A stretch of DNA of 64,000 bases from Apium graveolens. Lineage: Eukaryota; Streptophyta; Magnoliopsida; Apiales; Apiaceae. Position numbers and translations under genes: made by a program. The notes beneath the pieces are model-generated. The model searched no databases. It worked only from the letters and a program-made list of their open reading frames with translations, and had not been told where the DNA came from. Location: NCBI RefSeq assembly GCF_009905375.1, contig NW_027418076.1, positions 1 through 64,000 of the forward strand. Direction: 5' to 3'. Positions 11,156 to 21,760 of this stretch are shown piece by piece (the first letter of the stretch is position 1; the number at the start of each line of letters is the position of its first letter).

Positions 11156-12516
11156 ATGAAGAACGATGAACATAGTCGGTGTATATACGAGCCTGAGAAA
11201 AAACATCAGTTATCAGATTATGAAGATTATGAAGATGAATCACACAACTCTATTCAAGAAACAGGTTCTATCACGGATGAAGGCTGTCATGTTGATACAT
11301 AAGTGCCTTGAATTGGTATGGAATTTAATACTAGTGAAGTAGCTTACGATTTTTATAAGATTTTTCTTTGAAACAAGGATTTTCTACATGAAAATATTCA
11401 TCTACTAAATCCAAAGATGGTACGGTTATAAAGAGATATTTTGTGTGTAACAAAAAGGGCTTTAAAGGGCCTAATAAACGAGAGTTGGGGAGGGAAGTAA
11501 AACGAAAGAGAGAAACAAGAGAATTTTGTAAGGCTCATATGAATATTCATCAAACTAATGGAGTAACTTGGTGCATTAGGAGTTTTCATAAAACACATAC
11601 ACATCCAATGATTGATTCTCCAAAAAAGAAGGCGCATTTACATTCACATCATAAATTATGTCACGAAGAATAGACCAAGATGACCATAGAAGAATATCAT
11701 AGATGTGGAATTGGGTCGGCTAAAATTTCTCGTTTGCTTAATGGATCTGGTCAGCTATCAAATAAAATTACTCTAAAACAAATTAGTGATCATCTGAGAA
11801 TTAGCCGAAAAAGTAACATTGGGAGAAAGCGCGGTGTAGTTATAAAAAACATTTTGGAGAGACAAGCACAAGATTCTCAATTTTATTATGCAATAGAAAT
11901 CGATGAGAATCATGTTTGTAGAAGCATTTTATGGGCAGATGGAAGAGCGAGGAATTCATATATGTTATTTAACGATATTGTTGTGTTTGACATGACGTAC
12001 AGAACTAATAGTTTTTCAATGCCGTTTACACCATTTACGAGTGTAAATCATCATATGCAATCCACTTTGGTTGGTTGTGCCCTTTTGGCAGATGAGCGTG
12101 AAGAGGCTTTTATTTGGTTATTTGAAAATTGGTTGAAATGTAGGTGCAATTATTACAGATCAAGATCCAGCTATCGGTAATGCAATTAAAAAGGTTTTCC
12201 CGTATACACATCATAGATTTTGTAAGTGGCATCTTGGACTACATGAGGATGAACATATTCGTTTACTTTGATCTTCGTATAATCCAGAATTTGATGAAGT
12301 CTACTGTAAATGATCAAAAAAAGTAGAAGCATCAAAGAATCGGAAATATGTTGGACTATGATGAAAGACAAATACCAACACCATTTTGAAGAGCCTCTGA
12401 CAGAGAAACAAAAAAGCGAAAAGAAATCTTGGAGATGGTTAGAGACCATACATTTGCAAAGGCATCACTGGGTGTGAGCTTATTTAGGGAAAACCTTTTT
12501 TGCAAGTACCTCTATA
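11156..12516 (+). pseudogene. FAR1-like MULE transposase, 5' and central part (copy A)
   Basis: An ATG at 11156 opens an acidic leader (DYEDYEDESHNS). A FAR1 DNA-binding domain follows: IGMEF..SEVAYDFYKI, KRYFVCNKKGF, REFCKAHMNIHQTNG, and a His pair in THTHPM. The MULE catalytic region comes next, with VVFDMTYRTNSFSMPF (first Asp), GCALLADEREEAFIWLFENW and IITDQDPAI (second Asp), then FCKWHL. Stops at about 11300-11310, a lost T in the TTTTT run near 11362, and a deletion at about 12140 just before IITDQD break it. FAR1/FHY3 host factors descend from such transposases, but TIRs and TSD mark this copy as an element. It is dead. Confidence 0.85.
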
Positions 12517-15042
12517 TTCCATCAACTCTTTCTAGCAATAGGTATTTTCTACTCTTGGTGGACGATTTCAGCAGGGCTATGTGGGTATATATGCTCAAGA
12601 CTAAGGATAAGGCTCTTGTGTGCTTTAAGAGTTTCAAGGCATTGGTCGAAAAGGAGTCAGGCGAAGCAATAAAGGTTCTCCGAACAGACAGGGGTGGCGA
12701 GTTTTGCTCAATGGAATTCAAAACTTTCTTTGAAGATATTGGTATTCTCAGACACTACACAGTCCCATATTCCCCACAGCAGAATGGGGTTGTGGAATGT
12801 CGAAATCAAACTGTAACAGTGATGGCAAGAAGCTTATTGTGTGACTGAGATATGCCATCATACATGTGGGGCGAGGATGTTAGACATGCTGTGTATTTGT
12901 TGAACCGAGTGCCTACGAAGGCAGTACAAAGGAGCAACTCCGTATGAAGCCTGGACAGAAGAAAAACCTCAGGTTGACTATCTTCGAGTTTTTGGATGCA
13001 TCTGTTACATGAAAGTTCCTAGTGTTCACATGAAGAAACTAGACAAAAGGAGCAAGTGTGTTGTACAATTGGGAAGGGAAGCCGGAACCAAAGGTTATCG
13101 TGTATATGATCCTGAGACAAACAAAATACTTGTCAATAGGGACGTGATTTTTGATGAAGCTAAGGGTTGGAAGTGGAATGAAGCAACTTCATCTGCAAAC
13201 TTGTCCTCTGCATTATTTGTTATACCAAACCACCAGGAGGAAGAATTTCAAGGTGAAAAAGGTGAACAACGGGATGGTGGTATATCTATACCAGAACCTG
13301 TGACACCCACCTCAAGCGGTACCTTTACACCACAAACGGTGACACCCATCTCAAGTTCCTCCGTTCAGTCACAGAATTATGATTAAAGTGAACCCCCACA
13401 AAATTTAAGACTCATCAGCGACATATACAACGAAACTGAGGAAGTGGAATTGGCAAACGAATTGGCTGATGAGTTTTAATTGGAATTAATGAACCTACAT
13501 GCTACACACAGGCGGTAAAGGAACAACACTAGAAAAATGCCATGGATTGTGAAATTGAGGCTATAGAGAAAAGTGAAACATGGAGTTTGACAGACTTGCC
13601 TGAAGGTCGTCGAGCCATAGATTTGAAGTGGGTATATAAAGTAAAACGAGATACGAATGGTGAGGTGCTGAAGTACAAGGCGCGATTGGTGGCAAAGGGG
13701 TATGTACAGAAACTCGGGATTGATTTTGAAGAAGCTTTCACCCTTGTAACAAGGATGGAAACAGTTCGCATGTTGCTAGCACTTGCAACCAGAAATGTGT
13801 GGGAGGTGCACCATTAAGACATGAAATCAACCTTCCTTAATGGTAGACTATATGAGGAGGTTTATATCAAATAACCTGAGGGATACATAAAAGAAGGACT
13901 GGAGACAAAGGTTTACAGGTTATATAAGGCGCTGTATGGACTTCGCCAAGCTCCACGAGCTTGGTACACACAACTAAATAAATGTCTGGAAAAGCTCGGT
14001 TTTCGTAAATGCCCTATGGAGCATGTTGTCTACACTAAAAAGGAGGGAAATGAATCACTGGTCATCGGTGTTTATGTTGATGATCTAATTGTTATAGGCA
14101 CTAATGTGGGGAACATTGTTCAATTCAAAAGGCAGATGAGTCAAGAGTTCGAAATGTCTGACTTGGGTAAGTTAAGCTATTACCTCGGTATAGAGATTAA
14201 GCAAGAAAAAGGTGTCATCAAACTCAAACAAGTTGCATATGCCAAGAAGGTTCTTGAAAGGTCTGGCTTGGATGGCTGTAATGTGGTCAAGTTTCCTATA
14301 GAACCGAAGCTGGTGATGCACAAAGACGAAAATGGTAAGCCTGTTAATGCTACTGAATATAAGAGCACAGTAGTAGGATTGCGATATTTGGTTCACAGAC
14401 GTCCAGATATCGCATATACGGTTTGAGTGGTGAGTCGCTTTATGGGTAGGCCAACTGTGCTTCACCAAGGAGTTGTGAAAAGGATTTTAAGGTACGTACA
14501 GGGTACTCTAAACTACGGATTGATGTACACAAAGGGTCGAGGTGATTACATTTTGTCTGGTTTTTCGGACAACGATTTGGCAGGTGATATGGTGGACAGG
14601 AAAAGCATGGGAGGCATGCCTTCTATCTGGACGAGTCATTGATCACCTGGGTTTCTCAGAAGCAGAGGTGTGTAGCATTGTCTAGTTGTGAGGCTGAATT
14701 TATGTCTGCTACAGCCACTGCATGTCAAGGAATATGGCTACACCGTCTTCTGAGATAAATTGCAGATGTTCGAGCTGAACCAGTTGTGATATATATCGAC
14801 AATAAATCTTCCATCGATCTAGCTAGAAATCCGGTGTTCCATGGTCGCAGTAATCATATAGATGTGCACTACCATTTCATTAGAGAATGCGTGGAGAAAG
14901 GGTTGATCACTATTAAGCATGTTAGCACATAACATCAACGAGCAGATGTCTTGCCCAAACCCATATATGTGGTAAAGTTTGAAATGATGCTTGAATTGCT
15001 CGGTGTTAAGAATCTTGATCATGTTTAGATTAAGGGGGAACA
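12517..15042 (+). pseudogene. 5'-truncated Ty1/copia pol: integrase, RT, RNase H
   Basis: It starts abruptly inside the integrase (STLSSNRYFLLLVDDFSR). It keeps RTDRGGEF and, 35 residues on, the Glu in QQNGVVEC, so the last two catalytic acids of the DDE triad remain. Next come an LDKRSK..GYRVYDPETNK integrase C-terminal region, RT with KARLVAKGY, ALYGLRQAPRAWY and an intact YVDD box (near 14076), and RNase H with SSCEAEFMSAT and IDNKSSIDLARNP. Gag, protease and the first catalytic Asp are missing. Several in-frame stops (for example 12846, 13815, 14424, 14640) and shifts inactivate it. The sequence resembles the Ivana/Oryco lineage, a tentative call. Confidence 0.88.
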
Positions 15043-15310
15043 TGTTGGATTATTTATTTAATCTAAACATAGTTTATTTATTTGCTTTTATTTGTTGAAT
15101 AAGTATGTTGCACAGATGTGGGTGTTTGCACTAGAATAGGTCTTTAGTTGTTATAGAAAGAGTGGGAGTAGTTCCTGTTTTATAGGGACTTTCAGTAGTT
15201 TATATTCTTCTCATGTATTCTGTTTAACTTTATCTCTTCAATGTAAGCAAGTTTTCCATTCAATAACTCTAGAAGCAAGCTAAGCGTGCATTTTGATTCT
15301 TGGTAAACCA
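15043..15310 (+). repeat. 3' LTR of the truncated copia in MULE A
   Basis: A polypurine tract (attaagggggaa, 15029-15040) precedes tgttggattatttattt. The LTR-like sequence runs to about aaacca at 15310, then FAR1 sequence resumes at 15316. The matching 5' LTR is absent. The right edge is approximate. Confidence 0.7.
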
Positions 15311-15315
15311 ATGAG

Positions 15316-15660
15316 TGCAAAGTTTGAAAATGCAGGGCTGCTGTGCAAGCACGTTATATCTTATGAAACAAAAATTCTTCATGAAGACAATTCTTGAGAA
15401 GTATATCTTACGAAGATGGTACGAAGATGGACACTAAGTTTCCGATACACTACTTATGAAAGGGTTATAACACGTGACTCTAAACTACAAGAATATAATA
15501 ACCTCCTATGAGTTATCCATTTTTCCCTTCCATTTGTTGGTTTACCATTTTTATATTGTGAAGTTTGCAGATGCTGGACAAATGAATACCGTGAAAAATA
15601 GTTCTATTATTAGTTGTTTTTCTATAGTAGTTGTGAGTGTATTATATAAGGGATGATTAG
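15316..15660 (+). pseudogene. FAR1-like gene copy A, 3' part with SWIM zinc finger
   Basis: It resumes at the SWIM motif: CAKFENAGLLCKHV keeps a Cys-Lys-His triplet that copy B has lost. The typical FAR1 tail (ILEKYILRRW..., TRDSKLQEYN) follows, with a small local duplication of cgaagatgg near 15411. The first CxC of the finger was removed by the copia-associated replacement. Confidence 0.75.
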
Positions 15661-15744
15661 AGAGACGTGTGCCTATATATACATACTCGTATTCTTATAA
15701 CCTGAGGGGACAACCGTGAGGTTTTCGTCACGCCCCATTTTCTC
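15660..15744 (-). repeat. Right terminal inverted repeat of MULE A
   Basis: Reads gccccattttctc at its outer end; the inner part ataacctgaggggacaa mirrors the left TIR. Confidence 0.8.
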
Positions 15745-16013
15745 TATTTAGATTTTATTTTGTGCATGTGCTCACCCATTATTTGAAATTCATACCCACC
15801 TTCACTGAACACGTGTTATCTGCACTCCTACTTTTTAGCCACTAATAACAACAAACTTAAAAATTAAAACAACATATAATTATTATTTTTAAATGCAATC
15901 ATTTTAATTTTCAAAACATATAATCTATCAAATATATTTTATAATATACAAGAACAGTTAATATTAATATATAAAATACAAAATAATTTAATATAAAAAT
16001 CTGTGATATTACA

Positions 16014-19000
16014 GAATAATAGGTCAACATGATAATAATAATAATAATACTGATAATAATAATAATAATAAAATAATAATAATAAAATTAATAATAGTAA
16101 TAATATTAATAATCTACCATAATTATATGTGGGATTGATGATCAAAAAATTATGTTATTTTATGGGTGAACGAAATATCATATCAACTAAATATGAAAAT
16201 ATAGGGAATTGAAATGTCTAGCAAACACCTTAAACAAAGTGTGATTTGAACTAAATATGTCTCATCAATTAATGACAAATCCAAAAACTATTTATTATCT
16301 TGCATCAAGAAAATGATTGTCTTTCAAAGTGCAAGTACAAGCATACAAATGAAACTAATGTGTACATGCAGAATGCAGGGTGGAGGGATAATGTACATAA
16401 GATATAGCACGAACTTTACCATTTGAGCTTTCAAATTATAAAGTTATGAGTAGTAAAAAAGAGGTAAATAAGAATAACCCAACTCAACACTGTGGAGAAT
16501 TATTGGTGACTTGTAATGCTGACGAAAGGGAATATAAAAGATGAGAAATCATCTAGAAAGAGGTTATTGCATATATGACAAAAAGATGTAAATGGGATGA
16601 GGTTGATGGTAGAGATGAATAGAGATAGTACACATTAACATAAAATAAATTCTTTTTTTTTGTTACCATATTAGTGGTTTTATATCAAAAAGTGTATATA
16701 TCAATTATTTCTCCTACTATAAGTAAGTGACAATATATTTAATATTTATAGATATTTTAATTATTATAAAAATATTGTTGTTTCTCATCAAATTTGATAT
16801 TTTTCTTTAAAACCTATCAATGATATTTGATCAAATAATCGGCAACATATACAGTATGTCACATTGATACCATTATTTAGATGCACTATAAAATTTACGA
16901 ATTAAATATTAAAAAAATGTAAACTAAAAAATGTATGGATCATGACCATTCATTTGTCTTATTAAATAAATTGTATATACTCATGTCATACATTAATTAT
17001 TATTTATAAATGGTTATTATAATTATTATTTATACAAAGTCTTCATTGTTACTACAATTATCATCTAGACAGAGGTTATTGCAGTTATGACAAAAAGATG
17101 TAAATAACATGTTTACTAGGTCAAGATATATCCAAAAATGTATATATCAATTATTTTCTCTTATTATAAGTAAGTAACAATATATTTAAAAATTATACTT
17201 ATTTTAATTATTATAAAAATATTTTTGTTTGTCATCAAATTTAATATTTTATTATAATAAAATAATAATAATAAAATTAATAATAGTAATAATATTAATA
17301 TTCTACCATAATTATATGTGGGATTGATGATCAAAAAATTATGTTATTTTATGGGTGAACGAAATGTCATATCAACTAAATATGAAAATATAGGGAATTG
17401 AAATGTCTAGTAAACACCTTAAACAAAGTGTGATTTGAACTAAATATGTCTCATCAATTAATGACAAATCCAAAAACTATTTATTATCTTGCATCAAGAA
17501 AATGATTGTCTTTCAAAGTGCAAGTACAAGCATACAAATGAAACTAATACATTAGAGCAAACTGTGTACATGCAGAATGCAGGGTGGAGGGATAATGTAC
17601 ATAAGATATAGCACCAACTTTACCATTTGAGCTTTCAAATTATAAAGTTATGAGTAGTAAAAAAGAGGTAAATAAGAATAACCCAACTCAATACTGTGGA
17701 GAATTATTGGTGACTTGTAATGCTGAGGAAAGGGAAGATAAAAGATGAGAAATCATCTAGACAGAGGTTATTGCATATATGACAAAAAGATGTAAATGGG
17801 ATGAGGTTGATGGGAGAGATGGATAGAGATAATACATATTAACATAAAATAAATACTTTTTTTTGTTACCATATTAGTGGTTTTATACCAAAAAGTGTAT
17901 ATATCAATTATTTTCTCCTACTATAAGTAAGTGACAATATATTTATTAATTATACATATTTTAATTATTATAAAAATATTGTTATTTGTCATCAAATTTG
18001 ATATTTTTCTTTAAAACCTATCAATGATATTTGATCAAATAATTGGCAACATATACAGTATGTCATATTGGTACCATTATTTAGATGCACTATAAAATTT
18101 TCGAATTAAATATTAAAAAAATGTAAACTAAAAAATATATGGATCATGACCATTCATTTGCCTTATTAAATAAATTGTATATACTCATGTCATACTTTAA
18201 TTATTATATATATATGGTTATTATAATTATTATTTGTACAAAGTCTTCATTGTTACTACAATTATCAACTAGACAGAGGTTATTGCAGTTATGACAAAAA
18301 GATGTAAATAACATGTTTACTAGGTGACCATATATCCAAAAATGTATATATCAATTATTTTCTCTTATTATAAGTAATAATATACTAAATAATTTTATTT
18401 ATTTTAGTTATTATAAAAATATTTTTTTGTCATCAAATTTAATATTTCCTTCAAAATAGCTCATATTTTATCACACAATTCGGTAACATATACCATATGT
18501 CACATTGGTACCATTATTTAGATGCAGTATAAAAATTTATGAATTAAATATTAAAAAAGATGACAACTAAAAAATGTATGGACTAAGCATGCATGTATGT
18601 CTTGTTTTGTCTTATTAAATAAGTTGTGTATACTAATTTTATACTTTTATTACTATATTTAAATGGTTCAAATGAGTTCAAATTCATAAAAATATAGTAA
18701 AATAAGGGGTTTATATGTATATAATTACAATACAAACTTTTAATAACAATTAGTGTTTAATGACTCTTCAATAATATTTTTTAACACAAGATCACATATT
18801 TTTAACAAACTAACACACACTATGTTTAACTGCTGATTTCACTGGGTATCTGCTTCTACTTATGCATTGCAAATGCAAAACCTTGGCAGTGTAGCAATAA
18901 TTATAGGCAAAAAAACATACTAATATTATATTGTAGTCAAACATGCCCATGCAATCTCTTGAACATATGAAGAGATATTGAACAAGGGACTGGAAAAATA

Positions 19001-20160
19001 ATTATGGTCAACAATAAAAAATATTAAAGACTTAAATTCAAATAAAAATTAAATGTTAAAAATTGCAAATATTTTTGAAGCAAAGGCCATGGATAGCCCT
19101 CAGCCATGAGAAAAATAAGGAATATAATGTAATTTAAGTTTAATGTCAAATAAGGAATATCATGTGATTAAAGTTTAATGTCAAATCTTGGAGAACATAC
19201 AAAAATATTTGAATATTGACCAATGCCAGAGCAAAAATTATTCATTACTCCTTACATACAGAAACCAAAACAATTAGAGTTAAAGTAACAATAACTCCAA
19301 CAATTAACATCACCATTTACTGCCCATAATTGTTTTTTTATAAAAGTGAACTTAGACCAAAATATAAATGTACACACTAATTCATTTGGCACAAGAGTGC
19401 AAAGTAAATATATTTTATTAGAAACATTTACTAGATCAAAAACTCCAAGTTTTGTATTAATTAAAAATTGGGAAATTAAATATATAAGTCAAAATCATAT
19501 TAAAAATAATTACTAGTTAATACTAGTGTCAAGTGTTGAAAATAGTGGGCAATAGTTGTATATTTATCATTGAATTATAAGCAAATTAATAAATGCAGAC
19601 ATTCACTTAAAAATAGATTAGTAACGAATTTCATGTACCAAAATTTAGATGGGAGTTTACACATCATACCTTTCAATTAATATTAATAATAATTAATAAT
19701 AATAATAATTAATATTATTGTTAATATTATTAAGAGTAATAGTAAATTTTCTTAGACTTTTTTCAATTTTATTTAAGATTAAAAATTTACGTTAGTTTAA
19801 TTTCTAAAATTATAATTATAAGCACTAAAATCAATCTATGTAGTTATTTTTAAGATGACAAGTAAAGTAAGATGGGAGATAATATTTTTTGACAGTATTC
19901 AAATTTTATATGTTACATAAAATATAACTGTAATCAAAATTTAATTCTCTACAAGATATCATGTGTTACTATAATAAAAAGCTTTACTGGGAATTTAAGT
20001 TACAAAAATATAACCTCACTTTCATGATTTCATATACTGGCCACAAAAATATTGTACAAATAAAGGGAAATAACGAGAAATATTGTACAAATAAAGGGAA
20101 ATAACGAGAAATTCTCTCGTAAGCAAAAAATAGCAAGGGAAATAAAAAAAATTACAAAAG
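16014..20160. repeat. T block with internal tandem duplication and ~450-bp subrepeats
   Basis: It begins with the gaata target duplication and a (TAA)n-rich tract (16029-16115). A 1189-bp unit (about 16069-17257) is followed directly by a second copy (17258-18446), each opening with (TAA)n then ctaccataattatatgtggg. Within each unit a ~450-bp subrepeat recurs, marked by gtatatatcaattattttct and ggtaccattatttagatgca. The region from 17683 onward reappears at 31069 and most of the block at 43400-46197. No coding frame of note. Confidence 0.8.
20051..20112. repeat. 31-bp tandem duplication
   Basis: attgtacaaataaagggaaa and the following 11 bases occur twice in a row. The homologous site near 33446 has one copy, so the duplication arose after the segments were copied. 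Confidence 0.85.
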
Positions 20161-21760
20161 CATAAATATAATTTTGTGCAAGAAATTATATATTACCAAA
20201 ATATGACGTCATGATAAGGTCAAAATACATGTTTTTTATATAAAATATAACGCCTTCTATAAGTTTTTACTTTCAAAGTAACGCCACAACGGTTACTAAA
20301 TGTCATGTCAAACATAAGTTACCAAAACATAACTCCTTTTTGATGGTAAATGCTCCGAGTACTTCAAAGGTATGATCTTCAATTTTTTGATTAACATAAA
20401 TTAAACAAATTAATTGATTTTTAGTAGATTACTCACCAAATAAGTGGTTTTATTGATCTCACTCGTTTTGTGTTTAACTTTGATCTATATTGAAAAATAA
20501 ATCAATTGAGTGCCAACAATATTAAGTACTTCACATTCTTCTATATAATAAGTCCGTATATTTGTTTAAAATGGTTTTATCATATGGGTGGCTTATGATT
20601 TTATTTTATGGCTCTATTTTGCTAGGCCTAATTGTGCTGACTACTATGAATTTTTTATGATGTGTTGTAGTTAACTTTTGGTTATAGGTCAGCCATGGTG
20701 ATCCTCGAAACCAAAGGAAAAAAGTTTTTCAAATAGACCGGCTGTGAATGATTGGACGCAGATCTTATCACCAAGAGATCTATACAACCAATAAGATTTT
20801 AGAACAAATTATGACAATGCTAAGTGTTATGGCATCATGTCAATTGGCGAAGATGACATACATAAAAGCATTAAATACATTAAATATAGTGTGTAGTTAA
20901 CTACCAATCATGTTAATTGGAAACTGAATGACGTTTTCTTTAAATCACAACATGACACAAGTGAAGCTGACATTGTTTGTCCAATTTTCCTATTTTTTTC
21001 ATAAGGGTTTTTAAAGTTCAGTTATAGAGTATTATATAGATTCTTCTTGACTTCGTGCCCATAACATATTTATATTTTAGTCAAATAAATGTCGCCTAAT
21101 ATTTCTTGTCTTGTATATCGCGATAGGAGTGGGCAGTTTTTCTTTGTGTCATTAATATTATGCTGAGAAGTTTTATGAACTATAGAGAAATGACATTAGT
21201 GTTAGATGATATCAGCTTCTCTGATAAGACCATTAATGCAAGCTACTTAAACAGGGGCTAAATGCAACCTGTTTTTCTGTTGCTCCAACTAGGTCAAAAC
21301 CAATTCTTTTACTTAGATACAGAGTTGTACTTCAACGACATTGATTCTACTAGGCAATAGAATCGTCTCAGAGGCCCTACAACAAGGTAGTGATCACTTT
21401 GACCTAGATTTTATAGAACGCTGTCCCATCTTAAAGTCAAAACAAATTCTTTCACTTTGATCACTTTGAACTGTCCCATCTTAAAGTCTTCTCTCCGAGT
21501 CTTCGTACAAACCATATAACCTGTATATCCAAATACGAATCCTCACTTCATAATTCTTCTAATGATAATACTCAGATTCCTTTAACGAAACGTTGTTGCC
21601 TAGTGCAACGGGTCTGGTTCATAGACAATTAACTTTGATCCAGGTTTTTGTATTATATCGTTGATTACATGGTTAAGCTTGCAACAAATTTATCGCTTCG
21701 AACATTGCATGTAAATAAAAAATTGTACTTTCACTAGAATATTTTCATGTATTTAGACAA
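20161..21760. repeat. P block, copy 2
   Basis: It matches 1-1457 and 33526-35430. Compared with the latter it has a ~300-bp deletion near 20346, joining tttttgatgg to taaatgctccg. It contains YTH fragment 3. The part from 21150 to 21700 is moderately complex, with a short internal duplication (ctgtcccatcttaaagtc twice near 21420-21490), and I do not recognise it. Confidence 0.75.
20688..21150 (+). pseudogene. Captured ECT/YTH-type gene fragment 3
   Basis: After the acceptor gttatag, a one-base loss in an A-run shifts the frame. It then reads NRPAVNDWTQILSPRDLYNQ, stop, DFRTNYDNAKCYGIMSIGE, DDIHKSIKY and a YSV-stop where ECT proteins have YxVWAS. The stop replaces the Trp codon that would form part of the m6A cage. 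Further on it gives VCPIFLFFS, a clear match to the conserved CPIFLFFSV strand, up to about 21011. An acceptor gcgatag at 21119-21125 is followed by Ser-Gly-Gln-Phe. Gene order and intron position match the ECT family. Confidence 0.78.

Larger units (their letters stand above)
10935..15744 (+). mobile_element. MULE A: FAR1-type Mutator-like element, nested in LTR2
   Basis: The left end, GAGAAAACGGGGCCTGAGGA, is inverted at the right end as ...cgccccattttctc. Similarity extends inward ~80 bp through ccctaaggttataaaaata. The 9-bp target duplication is tatatagaa on the left (10926-10934) and a two-mismatch copy on the right (15745-15753). A 9-bp TSD plus long TIRs is the Mutator signature. The sequence without insertion exists at 9017 and 26654. 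Inside are a decayed FAR1-like transposase gene and a copia fragment that replaced about 490 bp present in MULE B. Confidence 0.88.
7588..16013 (-). mobile_element. LTR-pair retroelement copy 1 (LTRs with minimal interior), MULE nested in LTR2
   Basis: LTR1 is 7588-9310 and LTR2 is 9558-16013, the latter interrupted by a MULE plus one duplicated TSD (4819 bp), leaving ~1637 bp. The 5-bp duplication gaata flanks the whole (7583-7587 and 16014-16018). Minus-strand reading: TGTAATAT start, polypurine tract complementary to ttctacccacctt at 9311, and a primer-binding site resembling tRNA-iMet near LTR2. The interior is only 247 bp and codes for nothing, so the element needed proteins from another element. 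Small interiors are typical of TRIM-like elements, but the LTRs here are far longer than in TRIMs. I infer a Ty3-type origin from the LTR start, with low confidence. Confidence 0.78.
9558..16013 (-). repeat. LTR2 of LTR-pair copy 1, split by MULE A
   Basis: It aligns with LTR1 at both ends: 9558-10934 corresponds to the start of LTR1 up to ggattatatagaa, and 15754-16013 corresponds to LTR1 from its gcctgtactcaccc segment onward. The intact sequence across the insertion point is visible in LTR1 near 9017-9060 and serves as an empty site. Confidence 0.8.

Noticed and set aside
11680..12180. FAR1-like frame as a domesticated host FAR1/FHY3 gene
   Set aside because: It lies inside TIRs with a 9-bp target duplication and carries frame breaks shared with other copies.
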